28,996 bases of DNA from JAUSKF01 sp964355005 (GTDB lineage: Bacteria; Patescibacteriota; Minisyncoccia; UBA6257; WO2-44-18). Positions 6,998-14,351 of this stretch are shown here, piece after piece. Location of the stretch: the NCBI GenBank assembly GCA_964355005.1, contig CAYHBX010000003.1, positions 1-28,996 on the forward strand, given 5' to 3'. Made by a program: the position numbers and the translations under genes. Each line of letters starts with the position of its first letter. Position 1 is the stretch's first letter. The notes beneath the pieces were generated by a model that saw only the letters and a list, made by a program, of their open reading frames with translations, ran no database searches and was not told the origin of the DNA.

Positions 6998-7483
6998 ATG
7001 AATATCGCAGCCCTCGAAAAGAAGGTCAGATTTTGGACAAGAGCAATGAAGGTTTGTCTGATCGTTACGGCCACGGTTGTCACGCTACTAATTCCTCTTG
7101 CAATACTCTTTAGCATCGCCGTGGGGGACTTCTTGCCTCTAGGTTTAGCTATAGGCGCGACTCTGCTCCTTTCCATGTGTAGCGTATTATGTTGCGCAGA
7201 TTTCGCCGCCGAAAACGCCATACGACTGGCCGTTGCCGTAACGGGTGTTGAAATTATCGGCGCGCGAGTCTCAAGGGTTTATCCGAAAACGCCATCCGAC
7301 AATGCCGGTTTCCTGGTTGGTGATGTAATTCTGAAGATCAATGCCAAGGACACCGACTTTTCACATCCGGGCGGCGTCGACCTCGGCCTCGATCTTTACG
7401 AGGAACTCAAGACTAATCTCCACACCATTGTCATGGTTTCAAGGAACTGCAAGCTTGAGGCTTTGACCCTAGTAAAGCCCTAA
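6998..7483 (+). CDS. Small membrane protein with C-terminal PDZ-like domain
   Basis: The 161-residue protein has two hydrophobic segments (about residues 18-42 and 47-70) and then a domain of about 90 residues. That domain reads VEIIGARVSRVYPKTPSD..AGFLVGDVILKINAKDTDF, the carboxylate-binding-loop and GD.IL.IN pattern of a PDZ domain as found in HtrA, RseP and C-terminal processing proteases. No protease catalytic residues are present. It may tether or present peptides to a membrane protease, but this is inference. AAGGAGG lies at the right distance before the ATG, and it has its own promoter and terminator. Its codon and base use resemble the other Shine-Dalgarno-led genes here rather than the AT-rich ones. 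Confidence 0.8.
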   Translation: MNIAALEKKVRFWTRAMKVCLIVTATVVTLLIPLAILFSIAVGDFLPLGLAIGATLLLSMCSVLCCADFAAENAIRLAVAVTGVEIIGARVSRVYPKTPSDNAGFLVGDVILKINAKDTDFSHPGGVDLGLDLYEELKTNLHTIVMVSRNCKLEALTLVKP

Positions 7484-7487
7484 TCAC

Positions 7488-7521
7488 AAACCGCTCTCGA
7501 TAACATCGGAGCGGTTTTTTT
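7488..7521 (+). terminator. Intrinsic terminator after PDZ-like gene
   Basis: AAACCGCTC and GAGCGGTTT form the stem around a 12-nt loop, followed by a T tract. Confidence 0.88.
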
Positions 7522-7576
7522 GTTCACCGTCTTCTAGCGCCCAGTTTCTATTGCCTAGTTGTTATTTGGCACTTTT

Positions 7577-7641
<65 letters not shown>

Positions 7642-7692
7642 AAGGAGCGAGGGGCTTTTCTTTACTAGTGTCTATTGCCTAATCCCTAGTGC

Positions 7693-8409
7693 CTATTTTA
7701 ATTCCTCTCGCGGTTTAGATTTTTTAATAATTTCAAAAGCCTCCTTGGCGGAATCAACTATCGTGTATAATTTGAGATCCTCCGCGTCTATCGTATCGTA
7801 TTGATCCAGCAATTTCTTTTTCATCCAATCGTTCAGGTCGCCCCAGAAATCCTTCCCGACTAAAATAATCGGAACATTGTCGTGTATCTTTTTTGTCTGA
7901 ACAAGTGTCAGGATCTCCAGCAGTTCATCCAGCGTTCCATAGCCACCGGGGAAAAATACATATGCTTGCGCGGAGTAGGCGAGCATCACTTTTCTGGTGA
8001 AGAAGTAATAAAAGCCATGCCCCTTTTTGACGTAGTCGTTGACGCGCTGTTCGTAAGGGAGTTGGATGTTGATGCCGATGGATTCCCCGCCGCCCTCCGA
8101 CGCCCCACGGTTACCGGCTTCCATAATGCCCGGTCCGCCGCCCGTAATTACGCTATATTTCGTTTTAGCGAGCATTTTCCCAAGCTCCCGAGCTGTTTTA
8201 TACCAACGATTACTTTCCTCAAACCGGGCCGAACCGAAGAAGGTTACCGCTCTTTTTATGTCGGCTAGAAATTGAAATCCATCCACGAATTCCGCCATTA
8301 TCCGGAACACTCTCCAATGAAATGAGTGACGCCAGTCATGCGGATGCGGGTTGATCGGCAGATCTTTCGCGGGAACGAGTATTTTCTTTTTGTTTTTATT
8401 ATTTTTCAT
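7693..8409 (-). CDS. LOG-family Rossmann-fold protein (nucleoside 5'-monophosphate phosphoribohydrolase-like)
   Basis: It belongs to the lysine-decarboxylase-like/TIGR00730 family, whose characterised members release bases from nucleoside monophosphates (cytokinin-activating LOG enzymes and PpnN-like purine hydrolases). The 238 residues include VTFFGSAR (residues 55-62), GGGPGIMEAGNRGA (90-103) and the family hallmark PGGYGTLDE (154-162) with the catalytic Glu. An extra Lys-rich N-terminus precedes the domain. On the minus strand TATCAT lies at -13 to -8 from the ATG, without a Shine-Dalgarno sequence, so a near-leaderless message is expected. It diverges from the ABC transporter genes across a 55-bp gap. 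Confidence 0.9.
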   Translation of the reverse strand: MKNNKNKKKILVPAKDLPINPHPHDWRHSFHWRVFRIMAEFVDGFQFLADIKRAVTFFGSARFEESNRWYKTARELGKMLAKTKYSVITGGGPGIMEAGNRGASEGGGESIGINIQLPYEQRVNDYVKKGHGFYYFFTRKVMLAYSAQAYVFFPGGYGTLDELLEILTLVQTKKIHDNVPIILVGKDFWGDLNDWMKKKLLDQYDTIDAEDLKLYTIVDSAKEAFEIIKKSKPREELK

Positions 8410-8446
8410 AATGTTGATGATACCTAATATTTTACCACATTTAAGT

Positions 8447-8452
8447 TATAAT
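8447..8452 (+). promoter_or_regulatory. -10 box for the ABC transporter genes
   Basis: TATAAT lies 12 nt before the first of two tandem ATGs (8465, 8468). A start near 8459 would leave only about 6-9 nt of leader and no Shine-Dalgarno sequence. Confidence 0.55.
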
Positions 8453-8464
8453 GAATAAATATCA

Positions 8465-9187
8465 ATGATGTCCACAATTCTTAAAGTTCAAGATCTGCGC
8501 GTAGCTTTCGGAAATTATTCCGTTTTGACCGATCTTTCCTTCGAACTTCAGAAAGGCGAGGTTTTGGCGATTATCGGACCGAATGGCGCGGGGAAGACCG
8601 TGCTTTTTCGCGCCCTGCTCGGTTTGTTGCCGTACTCCGGGGAAATTTCCTGGATGAAGCACGTAAAGATCGGTTATGTTCCGCAAAAATTATCCATTGG
8701 CAAAGATCTGCCGGTCAGCGTGCTGGATTTTTTGCGTTTCAAAAAAGGATCGGAAGCGGAAGTTTTTGAGGCTCTGCGGGCGGTTGGATTTTTAGGGCAA
8801 GAGCATGACGAACATCACTGGCGGGAGCATTTGCTTAACGCCCGGTTGGGTGAGCTTTCCGGCGGACAACTGCAAAGAGTGTTGATTGCTTACGCGCTGA
8901 TCGACCATCCTGACATTTTGCTTTTTGATGAGCCGACCGCGGGAGTGGATATCGGCGGCGAAGAAACTATCTACGCGCTGTTAGCCAAACTCCATCATCA
9001 GCACGGGTTGACTATCTTATTGATTACTCACGATTTTAATATCGTTCACCGGTACGCGGAAAAAGTTCTTTGTCTGAACCGGACGGCGGTTTGTTATGGC
9101 GCTCCGAAAGAAGCTCTGACTCCTAAAGTTTTAGAGGATCTTTATGGTTCGCAGGTTGATATTTATTCCAATGGACATAAACACTAA
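8465..9187 (+). CDS. Metal ABC transporter ATP-binding protein (ZnuC/MntB-like)
   Basis: This is the nucleotide-binding subunit of a Zn/Mn-type (family-9) ABC importer and drives uptake with ATP. In 240 residues it has Walker A GPNGAGKT (about 38-45), Q-loop VPQK (72-75), signature LSGGQLQRV (131-139), Walker B LLFDEPTAG (152-160) and H-loop THD (188-190). Two in-frame ATGs at 8465 and 8468 are both possible. The permease gene overlaps its last 17 bases. No substrate-binding lipoprotein is found beside the pair, so the metal cannot be assigned and the binding protein must be elsewhere or absent. Confidence 0.92.
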   Translation: MMSTILKVQDLRVAFGNYSVLTDLSFELQKGEVLAIIGPNGAGKTVLFRALLGLLPYSGEISWMKHVKIGYVPQKLSIGKDLPVSVLDFLRFKKGSEAEVFEALRAVGFLGQEHDEHHWREHLLNARLGELSGGQLQRVLIAYALIDHPDILLFDEPTAGVDIGGEETIYALLAKLHHQHGLTILLITHDFNIVHRYAEKVLCLNRTAVCYGAPKEALTPKVLEDLYGSQVDIYSNGHKH

Positions 9188-9950
9188 TTCTAATTTAATA
9201 ACGAGCTTGCTAGTTGGATTGTTTGTCGGCGCCGCTTCCGGCTACCTCGGATCGCTGATGGTCTTGAAACGGATGGCATTGGTAGGGGATGCGTTGTCTC
9301 ACGTAGCTCTGCCCGGTATCGGCATCGCGCTGACTTATGGCATTAACCCATTCTTGGGCGCGTTTACGGCATTAGCGATCGGAATTTTACTGGTTTGGCA
9401 ATTGGAGAAGAAAACGGAAATTCCCGCCGAGGCGATTGTCGGCTTGATTTTCGCGGTTTCTTTGGCGATCGGTCTTCTGGTCACACCGGAGCCGGAACTT
9501 TTAGAATCCCTATTTGGGGATATTTCCTCGGTCAGTATTTTTGATGCCGTGTTGGCTGTGATCTTATCGTCAGCGGTTGTCGTCGTGAGCGGACTGATCC
9601 GAAAAAAGATTGCTCTGGAAATTATTTCTCCGGATCTGGCCCGATCCCAAGGTCTGAATAGCCGGCTATTGAGTTTGGCCTTTTTGGGAATGGTGGCGGT
9701 GGTAGTTGCTTTGGGCGTTAAAGTTGTTGGCACTTTGCTGATGGGTTCGCTGGTGATCATTCCGGCGCTGGCCGCTAAAAATCTTGCTAGAACTTTCGGC
9801 TTTTATGGCTGGGCAAGCTTAATTTTGGGAGCGTTTTGCGCGGTAGGAGGTATTCTTCTGGCCCCGGTATTAAATTTCCCTCCGGGCCCGATCGTAGTCT
9901 TAGTCAGCGCCGGCATTTTTGTAATTTCTTTGTTCGCAAAAACAAAATAA
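9171..9950 (+). CDS. Metal ABC transporter permease (ZnuB family)
   Basis: The 259-residue protein is almost wholly hydrophobic, with about seven to eight membrane spans, and forms the channel partner of the ATPase upstream. It matches the ABC-3 family: GAASGYLGSLMVLKRMALVGDALSHVALPGIGIAL near the N-terminus and LGVKVVGTLLMGSLVIIPALAAKNLAR in the C-terminal half, where the ATPase-coupling helix lies. The open frame reaches back to 9144, but ATG 9171 is chosen because the protein then starts right before the first membrane helix and overlaps the ATPase gene by 17 nt, suggesting translational coupling. A terminator follows at once. Confidence 0.92.
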   Translation: MDINTNSNLITSLLVGLFVGAASGYLGSLMVLKRMALVGDALSHVALPGIGIALTYGINPFLGAFTALAIGILLVWQLEKKTEIPAEAIVGLIFAVSLAIGLLVTPEPELLESLFGDISSVSIFDAVLAVILSSAVVVVSGLIRKKIALEIISPDLARSQGLNSRLLSLAFLGMVAVVVALGVKVVGTLLMGSLVIIPALAAKNLARTFGFYGWASLILGAFCAVGGILLAPVLNFPPGPIVVLVSAGIFVISLFAKTK

Positions 9951-9952
9951 AT

Positions 9953-9981
9953 AAAAAAATCCCCTTCCGAAGAGGGGTTTT
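9953..9981. terminator. Bidirectional terminator
   Basis: CCCCTTCCGAAGAGGGG with flanking A and T tracts can end the permease gene on the plus strand and the 10075-10371 gene on the minus strand, which arrives across about 90 bp of non-coding DNA. Confidence 0.85.
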
Positions 9982-10025
9982 GCGGTATCGCCTGTGGGTT
10001 ATGTTTTGCCACAGATCCCCGCTTA

Positions 10026-10047
10026 CGCTGATTAGCAGCGGTTTTTT
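10026..10047 (+). terminator. Possible second plus-strand terminator
   Basis: CGCTG-ATTAG-CAGCG followed by GTTTTTT. It would back up the terminator after the transporter genes. The stem is only 5 bp. Confidence 0.4.
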
Positions 10048-10074
10048 ATCGAGGTGTTCTCCTCGGAGCTGCTC

Positions 10075-10371
10075 TTATCCGAAAATTCGAACTTCTCGGA
10101 GGAGAGCGAATACTTCCGACAGCTCAGGAGCCGGGACAGAATCCGTCGACCCGTACCTCCAGCGCCCCGCTCCTTCCGGAGCGGTGAAGCCGCAGTCATG
10201 CTCAAAATAGAGCGTGCTGAGGCCGGAGTGGGTCACCCCTGAGTCATCGGTATAATCAGACCGAGACTCAGGGTCAACGAATTCAACAACATCCCGGAGT
10301 TCCTTGGGGATGAGGTGTTCCTGATCACGCAGGAACTGTAACGCCTCACCGACAAGAAAAACTTGGATCAT
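10075..10371 (-). CDS. Hypothetical protein, 98 aa, Shine-Dalgarno-led with consensus promoter
   Basis: No family is recognised. The protein is soluble and acidic, without signal peptide or membrane segment; the N-terminus (MIQVFLVGEALQFLRDQEH) looks helical and the middle is rich in Asp, Ser and Gly. That the gene is real is shown by AAAGGAGG just before the ATG and by a near-perfect extended -10 promoter 90 bp upstream. GC content is visibly higher than in neighbouring minus-strand genes. It shares promoter style and expression signals with the unknown genes at 24250 and 27451. Confidence 0.75.
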   Translation of the reverse strand: MIQVFLVGEALQFLRDQEHLIPKELRDVVEFVDPESRSDYTDDSGVTHSGLSTLYFEHDCGFTAPEGAGRWRYGSTDSVPAPELSEVFALLREVRIFG

Positions 10372-10452
10372 AATCCTCCTTTGAAAAAGAAGCTTAATCT
10401 ACCGCCAACCCAAGGTTGGCTTGAGGTAGTCCGGTCCCATTCCTGATGGTCT
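10372..10452 (-). promoter_or_regulatory. Structured 5' leader (about 80 nt)
   Basis: Between the predicted start point and the Shine-Dalgarno sequence the minus strand forms a hairpin GCCAACC-TTG-GGTTGGC, extended by outer CTACC/GGTAG pairs, about 20 nt before AAAGGAGG. It matches no riboswitch class I know. It could stabilise the message or regulate translation. Confidence 0.45.
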
Positions 10453-10458
10453 GTTTGA

Positions 10459-10486
10459 ATTATAGCAGATATACAGAATTTGTCAA
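10459..10486 (-). promoter_or_regulatory. Extended -10 promoter of the 10075-10371 gene
   Basis: On the minus strand a perfect TTGACA (10481-10486) is followed after 16 bp by TGCTATAAT, a perfect -10 (10459-10464) with the TGn extension. Transcription would start near 10452. Confidence 0.92.
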
Positions 10487-10516
10487 GGTGGTAAAATAGG
10501 GCTGAAATAAGGTTTT

Positions 10517-10969
10517 TTAGCGTTTAGGGGGCTTGTAGAGTTCCTCGTCGATGGTGCGGTCAAAGCAAACCTTGTCGGCTCCGTGTTGCCAGTTTTCCTG
10601 GCCGTACGGTTCGGGATAATAAAGCGGTTTCGGGGTGCGGAGGGTCATTTCTTCGCTAGCTAGGTTGAAATTACCGCAGAGCTCAAAGGAGAGCGCGCCG
10701 GTAGTTTTATAATCGTAGGACAGCTGATTTTCGGGATCGGCCGGGGCTTGGAAGCCGCGGATACTATCAGTCAGTTCGTCCAAGTTTTTTGGCAGACGAT
10801 CTTTGTTCATCCAGAAATTGAGAACTTCGGATTGAATGATCTGCAAATGGCTAACGCGCTGCTCATCAAATCGGCGCAGACGTTCGGTTTTGGGTGAGCC
10901 AACAATAAAAAATCCGGCAACGATAGTCGCGGCAACCACGGTAATAATTGTGTATACGAAATACTTCAT
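10517..10969 (-). CDS. Membrane-anchored pilin-like/periplasmic protein, 150 aa
   Basis: A single N-terminal membrane helix (residues 4-24) is followed by an extracytoplasmic domain. Its opening (RRFDEQRVSHLQIIQSEVLNFWMNKDRLPKNLDEL) has the pattern of type II pseudopilins and related Patescibacteria proteins: a helix of the form R..dL..Iq....fw...g.LP..L.eL. It continues with DPENQLSYDY and an FELCGNF segment. A canonical prepilin peptidase site (G-F-x4-E) is not present, so it is pilin-like rather than a proven pilin. The two Cys residues (C98, C135) could form a disulfide outside the cell. DUF5671 lies upstream on the same strand. Confidence 0.65.
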   Translation of the reverse strand: MKYFVYTIITVVAATIVAGFFIVGSPKTERLRRFDEQRVSHLQIIQSEVLNFWMNKDRLPKNLDELTDSIRGFQAPADPENQLSYDYKTTGALSFELCGNFNLASEEMTLRTPKPLYYPEPYGQENWQHGADKVCFDRTIDEELYKPPKR

Positions 10970-11018
10970 TGTGATAAAGTTCGCGTGATTCGCATGATAT
11001 ATAATTTTCGCATTATGT

Positions 11019-11495
11019 CTAATCGCTTTTATATTTTCTCAACTCCCATAGATAGTAGTAGAAGACGCTGCCGGCGACGAAGAATACTGCCAGCACTTTA
11101 ATGATAAATCGCAGGGTAAGTTCGCCGCCCAGCAGATTATTTAGCAGGGTTACCAAGTCGCCGATAATGATCAGCGAGGCCGCGAACAAAGTAAAGTATG
11201 TGAGCCACTTTCTTACCCACAAATTCGCCTTGCTGGGTGTTTTTTTATAGCTCCGGTTGAGGTGCAAAATAGTCAGCAAATACACAGGAAAAACGATGAT
11301 CAAAGAGGAGAGTGACCATCGGATCGCGCCATACGAACCGGAAAATCTGCCGTAACCGTACCCATCCGAAAGAAGATCGGGTAATAAAACGTTAACGTAT
11401 TGGAAGATCAACACTAAAAAGGCGATGCCGCTCGCGTATAAGGCAACGATCGCCAACAGGTGCAAAAAGACGTCTTTAGGAGAGGTGGCGGGCAT
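11019..11495 (-). CDS. DUF5671-family membrane protein
   Basis: The 158-residue protein begins MPATSPKDVFLHLLAIVALYASG and has four predicted membrane spans, joined by a basic loop (LNRSYKKTPSKANLWVRKW). The order SPKDVFLHLL, FQYVNVLLPD, IRWSLSSLIIVFPVYL, RKWLTYFTLF and KVLAVFFVAGSVFYYYLWELRK matches the DUF5671 proteins common in Candidate Phyla Radiation genomes. Its function is not known. The open frame extends to 11636, but that extension reads through a tandem repeat and overlaps the upstream flavoprotein gene, so the ATG at 11495 is preferred. Confidence 0.85.
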   Translation of the reverse strand: MPATSPKDVFLHLLAIVALYASGIAFLVLIFQYVNVLLPDLLSDGYGYGRFSGSYGAIRWSLSSLIIVFPVYLLTILHLNRSYKKTPSKANLWVRKWLTYFTLFAASLIIIGDLVTLLNNLLGGELTLRFIIKVLAVFFVAGSVFYYYLWELRKYKSD

Positions 11496-11502
11496 AGTTT
11501 CA

Positions 11503-11529
11503 AGTTTATAAGGTTTATAAAGTTTGTAA
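11503..11529. repeat. Tandem 9-bp AT-rich repeat
   Basis: Three head-to-tail units AGTTTATAA, GGTTTATAA and AGTTTGTAA fill the 37-bp gap between the flavoprotein stop and the DUF5671 start. The minus strand therefore carries several TTATAAAC boxes that could act as -10 elements. Confidence 0.7.
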
Positions 11530-11532
11530 AGT

Positions 11533-13167
11533 TCAGGAACGAGCCAGATGATCCATCGCGTATTTAAAGCTGGAACCCACCTTTTTCCCTGGGTTAAAGA
11601 TATTCTTCGGGTCGAATATTTTCTTAGTTTTTTCAAACAAGGCGTAAACTTTTTTTCCGTACATTTTCTCTAAAAATGGTGATCGGATCAGTCCGTCATT
11701 GTGTTCGCCGCTCATTGAGCCGCGGAACTGAAAAACCAGATCATAGACTTTTTCCGAAAGCTCCGTGTAAATTTTTCGGTTTTTCGGATCGCCGGCTTTT
11801 ACTAGCGGGATGATATGAAAATTTCCGTCACCAACGTGTCCGGTGATAGTATAGGTCAATTTATACTGCGCCATAATTTCGTTAAGTTTAGGCAAAAATT
11901 CCGGCAAAAGTTTTGGTTGAACGGTTAAGTCATCAATAAAAGGAGCCGTCCGCATGTTTTTAACGTGATGACGCAGAAGATTGAAACTTTCGCGGCGAAT
12001 TACCCAATATTTTTTAGCTTCGGCGGGATTACGGGTCAGATGGGTGCGAACGGGGAATTGTTTCAGGGCTTTTTTAGCGGCCAGCGCTTGTTCGGCAACT
12101 TCCGCGTCGTTGTCGCCGGTAAATTCCGCTATCAGGATCAGTTTCGGTATTCCATAGGTAAGCAGAGTCCAGGCTTCCGGCAGAAATTTCCAGGCCAATG
12201 AGAAAATATTGGTTTTTAACGCCTTGATCATTCCCGGAAGGAAGCGGAAGACCAGTTTTAGCGTGTTATTGTCGTAGGATTCAAAAGTTTCGGGTTTATG
12301 TTCCAGAACCGCGTTCACGATCCCACCTAAAACTTTTAGATCTTTCAAAAATATGACCAGCATCTTTGATCTCGGCTTCGGCTTGATGAGCCGGAATTTT
12401 ATTTCCGTAATTATACCCAGCGTTCCTTGGGAGCCGGTAAATAATTTTGTCAGATCAAAAGTCTTTCGGTTCCAGACGTTCCACAGAAAATACCCGGAAG
12501 AGTTCTTGGAAACGGCCGGTTTGGCTCCGTGGATAAGCTCATAATTTTTTTCTATAAGATCAAAAACCTGTTTGTAGATTTTCCCTTCAATATCTTTTTT
12601 GGCGATCTTTTTCTTCAACTCTTTCGCGGTCAGTGGCTTAATAAGATATTCCTTGCCGTCGGCCAGCACCGCTTTTATTTCCATTACGTAATCTTCTGTT
12701 TTTCCGTAAGATAAGGTCTTTTCACCGCCAGCGTTGTTGCCGACCATCCCGCCAACAGTACAGATCTCGCGCGACGCGGGATAGGAGGGCATCAACTGTC
12801 CTTTCATTAGGGTTAATTTTTCAAAATCACGATAAAAGACACCCGGTTCGGTGATTGCGTAACCGTTGCCGACCGCTTTCACGTGGTTGAGGTGCTTATT
12901 AACATCCAAAACGATCGACTCGGTTAATGGTCCGCCGGCCATGCAAGTGCCTCCCGAGCGGGGAGTGATGGAAAGTTTTAATTTGGGATTTTTTGAAACG
13001 AACGAGACCAATTTTTGGATATCGGCGGAGTTCTTTGGAGCTATAACTAGTTCCGGCCTAACCTCAAACAAACTGGCGTCGCGGCTATAATCGTCCAGAG
13101 TTTTATTGTCATTCAAAACTTCGCCGGCGATCAAAGACTTCAGCTTTTCTTTAATTTCCTTGGACAT
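11533..13167 (-). CDS. FAD-linked oxidase, GlcD / D-lactate dehydrogenase family
   Basis: This 544-residue flavoenzyme oxidises 2-hydroxyacids such as glycolate or D-lactate. The N-terminal PCMH-type FAD domain covers about residues 33-260: RPELVIAPKNSADIQKLV, PRSGGTCMAGG (FAD pyrophosphate loop), VGGMVGNNAGGEKTLSYG and FTGSQGTLGIITE. The C-terminal FAD-oxidase domain has HVGDGNFH (metal/substrate His pair), SGEHNDGLIR and the closing IFDPKNIFNPGK. It lacks the iron-sulfur extension of larger fusions. Substrate cannot be fixed; if glycolate, its product glyoxylate would feed the malate synthase encoded 6 kb away. Two tandem ATGs exist (13170, 13167); TATAAT at -13 to -8 favours 13167 and a near-leaderless message. 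Confidence 0.9.
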   Translation of the reverse strand: MSKEIKEKLKSLIAGEVLNDNKTLDDYSRDASLFEVRPELVIAPKNSADIQKLVSFVSKNPKLKLSITPRSGGTCMAGGPLTESIVLDVNKHLNHVKAVGNGYAITEPGVFYRDFEKLTLMKGQLMPSYPASREICTVGGMVGNNAGGEKTLSYGKTEDYVMEIKAVLADGKEYLIKPLTAKELKKKIAKKDIEGKIYKQVFDLIEKNYELIHGAKPAVSKNSSGYFLWNVWNRKTFDLTKLFTGSQGTLGIITEIKFRLIKPKPRSKMLVIFLKDLKVLGGIVNAVLEHKPETFESYDNNTLKLVFRFLPGMIKALKTNIFSLAWKFLPEAWTLLTYGIPKLILIAEFTGDNDAEVAEQALAAKKALKQFPVRTHLTRNPAEAKKYWVIRRESFNLLRHHVKNMRTAPFIDDLTVQPKLLPEFLPKLNEIMAQYKLTYTITGHVGDGNFHIIPLVKAGDPKNRKIYTELSEKVYDLVFQFRGSMSGEHNDGLIRSPFLEKMYGKKVYALFEKTKKIFDPKNIFNPGKKVGSSFKYAMDHLARS

Positions 13168-13182
13168 CATTATAATTATAAC

Positions 13183-13220
13183 AAAAAATCGCCTCGGTCT
13201 TTTCCGAATGGCGATTTTTT
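13183..13220. terminator. Terminator upstream of the flavoprotein gene, ending the 13360 mini-gene
   Basis: AAATCGCC and GGCGATTT pair around a 16-nt loop, with A and T tracts on both sides. On the minus strand it closes the transcript that carries the Cys-rich mini-gene. Confidence 0.8.
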
Positions 13221-13252
13221 AACTTCCACGCCGAGGTTAATGTTAAACCGGC

Positions 13253-13284
13253 ATTAGAAATTAGTAATTAGATATTAGAAATTT
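13253..13284. repeat. AT-rich repeat (TTAGAAATTAGTAATTAG family)
   Basis: One copy of a 30-bp AT-rich unit that recurs at 16551-16581, 16609-16640 and, inverted, 19046-19077. Each copy lies at the edge of a minus-strand gene. Confidence 0.75.
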
Positions 13285-13285
13285 A

Positions 13286-13360
13286 TCATTTCCCTTTACC
13301 GCATTGCTCGCAATCTCCGCAGGAGCAACCGGCCGGGTGCGTGCATTTTCCTTCTTCCAT
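13286..13360 (-). CDS. Cys-rich mini-protein, 24 aa
   Basis: A complete small frame reads MEEGKCTHPAG followed by CSCGDCEQCGKGK. It has five cysteines and one histidine in 24 residues, with CxCxxCxxC spacing that suggests a single metal site (zinc or copper, metallothionein-like) or a short zinc ribbon. It is too short for usual gene callers. Support for its reality: it fits snugly between gene boundaries and is followed on its strand by a good terminator at 13183-13220. A ribosome site is not evident. A second Cys-rich mini-protein is at 15996-16163. Confidence 0.6.
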   Translation of the reverse strand: MEEGKCTHPAGCSCGDCEQCGKGK

Positions 13361-13416
13361 ATTTTTTATGAGAACGATAGATTTAGCGCGCGACCTTTCT
13401 AGGTGAGTATAACAAA

Positions 13417-13848
13417 TTAGCGGAACCGGACGGGAATCCGTAGTTCGGCATCGTGTTCCGGCAGTCCGGAAGGATTATCTTTTTCTAGAACAAGCACGCC
13501 GGTGTCGGTAGTCGGATTTTCAAATTCCAGATCCATTGAGAATGGCACGAAATTCTCCGTCATCCATTCGCCAATGGCTTGCATCGGTTTGATCGCCAGC
13601 AATTTTCCGTTGCTATCCAGCAATTTTACCGGGAATGAAGCTTCGAAATACCAATAGCCGCGCGCTTGACCGGTAATTGTCACGGGATTGGTTATCAGCT
13701 GATTGGCGACTGGCTGACTCACTACGATCAAATCACTTTTGTCGGAGGAGCCATTGGGGGCGCCTTTTTTAGGCAGGACCAGCATTCCTATCACTAAAAG
13801 CGCGATTGCCAAAATTACTAAAACAAAAACCAGGTAAATATTTTTCAT
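13417..13848 (-). CDS. Membrane-anchored Gmad2-domain protein
   Basis: One N-terminal membrane helix (residues 5-26) anchors an extracytoplasmic Gmad2 domain (immunoglobulin-like, first described in spore-germination proteins). The pattern is IVVSQPVANQLITNPVTITGQARGYWYFEASFPV... then GEWMTENFVPF and VLVLEKDNPSGLPEHDAELRIPV, which fits this family closely in 143 residues. Its role is unknown; such proteins are common in Patescibacteria and probably act at the cell surface. TATAGT sits exactly at -12 to -7 from the ATG, with no ribosome site, which predicts a leaderless message. The cupredoxin gene ends 20 bp upstream. Confidence 0.85.
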   Translation of the reverse strand: MKNIYLVFVLVILAIALLVIGMLVLPKKGAPNGSSDKSDLIVVSQPVANQLITNPVTITGQARGYWYFEASFPVKLLDSNGKLLAIKPMQAIGEWMTENFVPFSMDLEFENPTTDTGVLVLEKDNPSGLPEHDAELRIPVRFR

Positions 13849-13868
13849 ACCAGTACTATATCACAAAC

Positions 13869-14339
13869 CTACGGTTCAACAATTATCTTTCCCGTCATCG
13901 AGGGATGAATAGCGCAATGATAAGGGTATTCTCCGGGTTTATTGAAAATAAACTCAAAACTTTTTCCTTGGCTTAATAATTTACTTGAAAACAAATTTGT
14001 GTTGCTGGTTACGGTATGACCGGCAGCGTCCTCATTTAACCAGGTAATTTTCGTTCCTGCTTTGACCCGCACTTCCTGGGAAATAAAACTGAATCCCCGG
14101 ACTGCTACCTGAATGTTAGAAGTAAAGCCCTGCTGATTGACTACCGGTTTTGGAGCCGGAGAGGTAACGGCGGCAGGGGAGGACGGAGCGGGGGCTTTGG
14201 CGGCCGGCTTTTGTTCTTCCTGATTAGTTCCGGATCCGAACCAGCCATTGTTAAGCGGATTATAATCGCTGTAATAAAACGCGGCCGCTATTCCGGCTAG
14301 AACGACAACTATCGCGATGATCTGCATTGGTGAGGCCAT
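13869..14339 (-). CDS. Membrane-anchored cupredoxin (plastocyanin/azurin-like)
   Basis: An N-terminal membrane helix (residues 6-23) and an Ala/Pro-rich linker (residues 43-67) lead to a cupredoxin domain of about 90 residues. All four type-1 copper ligands are visible: His in AAGHTV, Cys and His in YHCAIHPSM, and Met in the same motif, with GTKITWLNED and KPGEYPYHC as in plastocyanin-like domains. It should bind copper outside the membrane and carry electrons or handle copper. No oxidase or electron-transport partner is seen nearby, which is odd for an organism expected to ferment. Start at MASPMQ is assumed; an internal Met five residues on is also possible. Confidence 0.88.
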   Translation of the reverse strand: MASPMQIIAIVVVLAGIAAAFYYSDYNPLNNGWFGSGTNQEEQKPAAKAPAPSSPAAVTSPAPKPVVNQQGFTSNIQVAVRGFSFISQEVRVKAGTKITWLNEDAAGHTVTSNTNLFSSKLLSQGKSFEFIFNKPGEYPYHCAIHPSMTGKIIVEP

Positions 14340-14351
14340 TACTGCTAATTG

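Noticed and set aside
11496..11636. Longer N-terminus of the DUF5671 protein
   Set aside because: The extension overlaps the flavoprotein gene and translates a 9-bp tandem repeat; the family starts at the ATSPKDVFLHLL segment.
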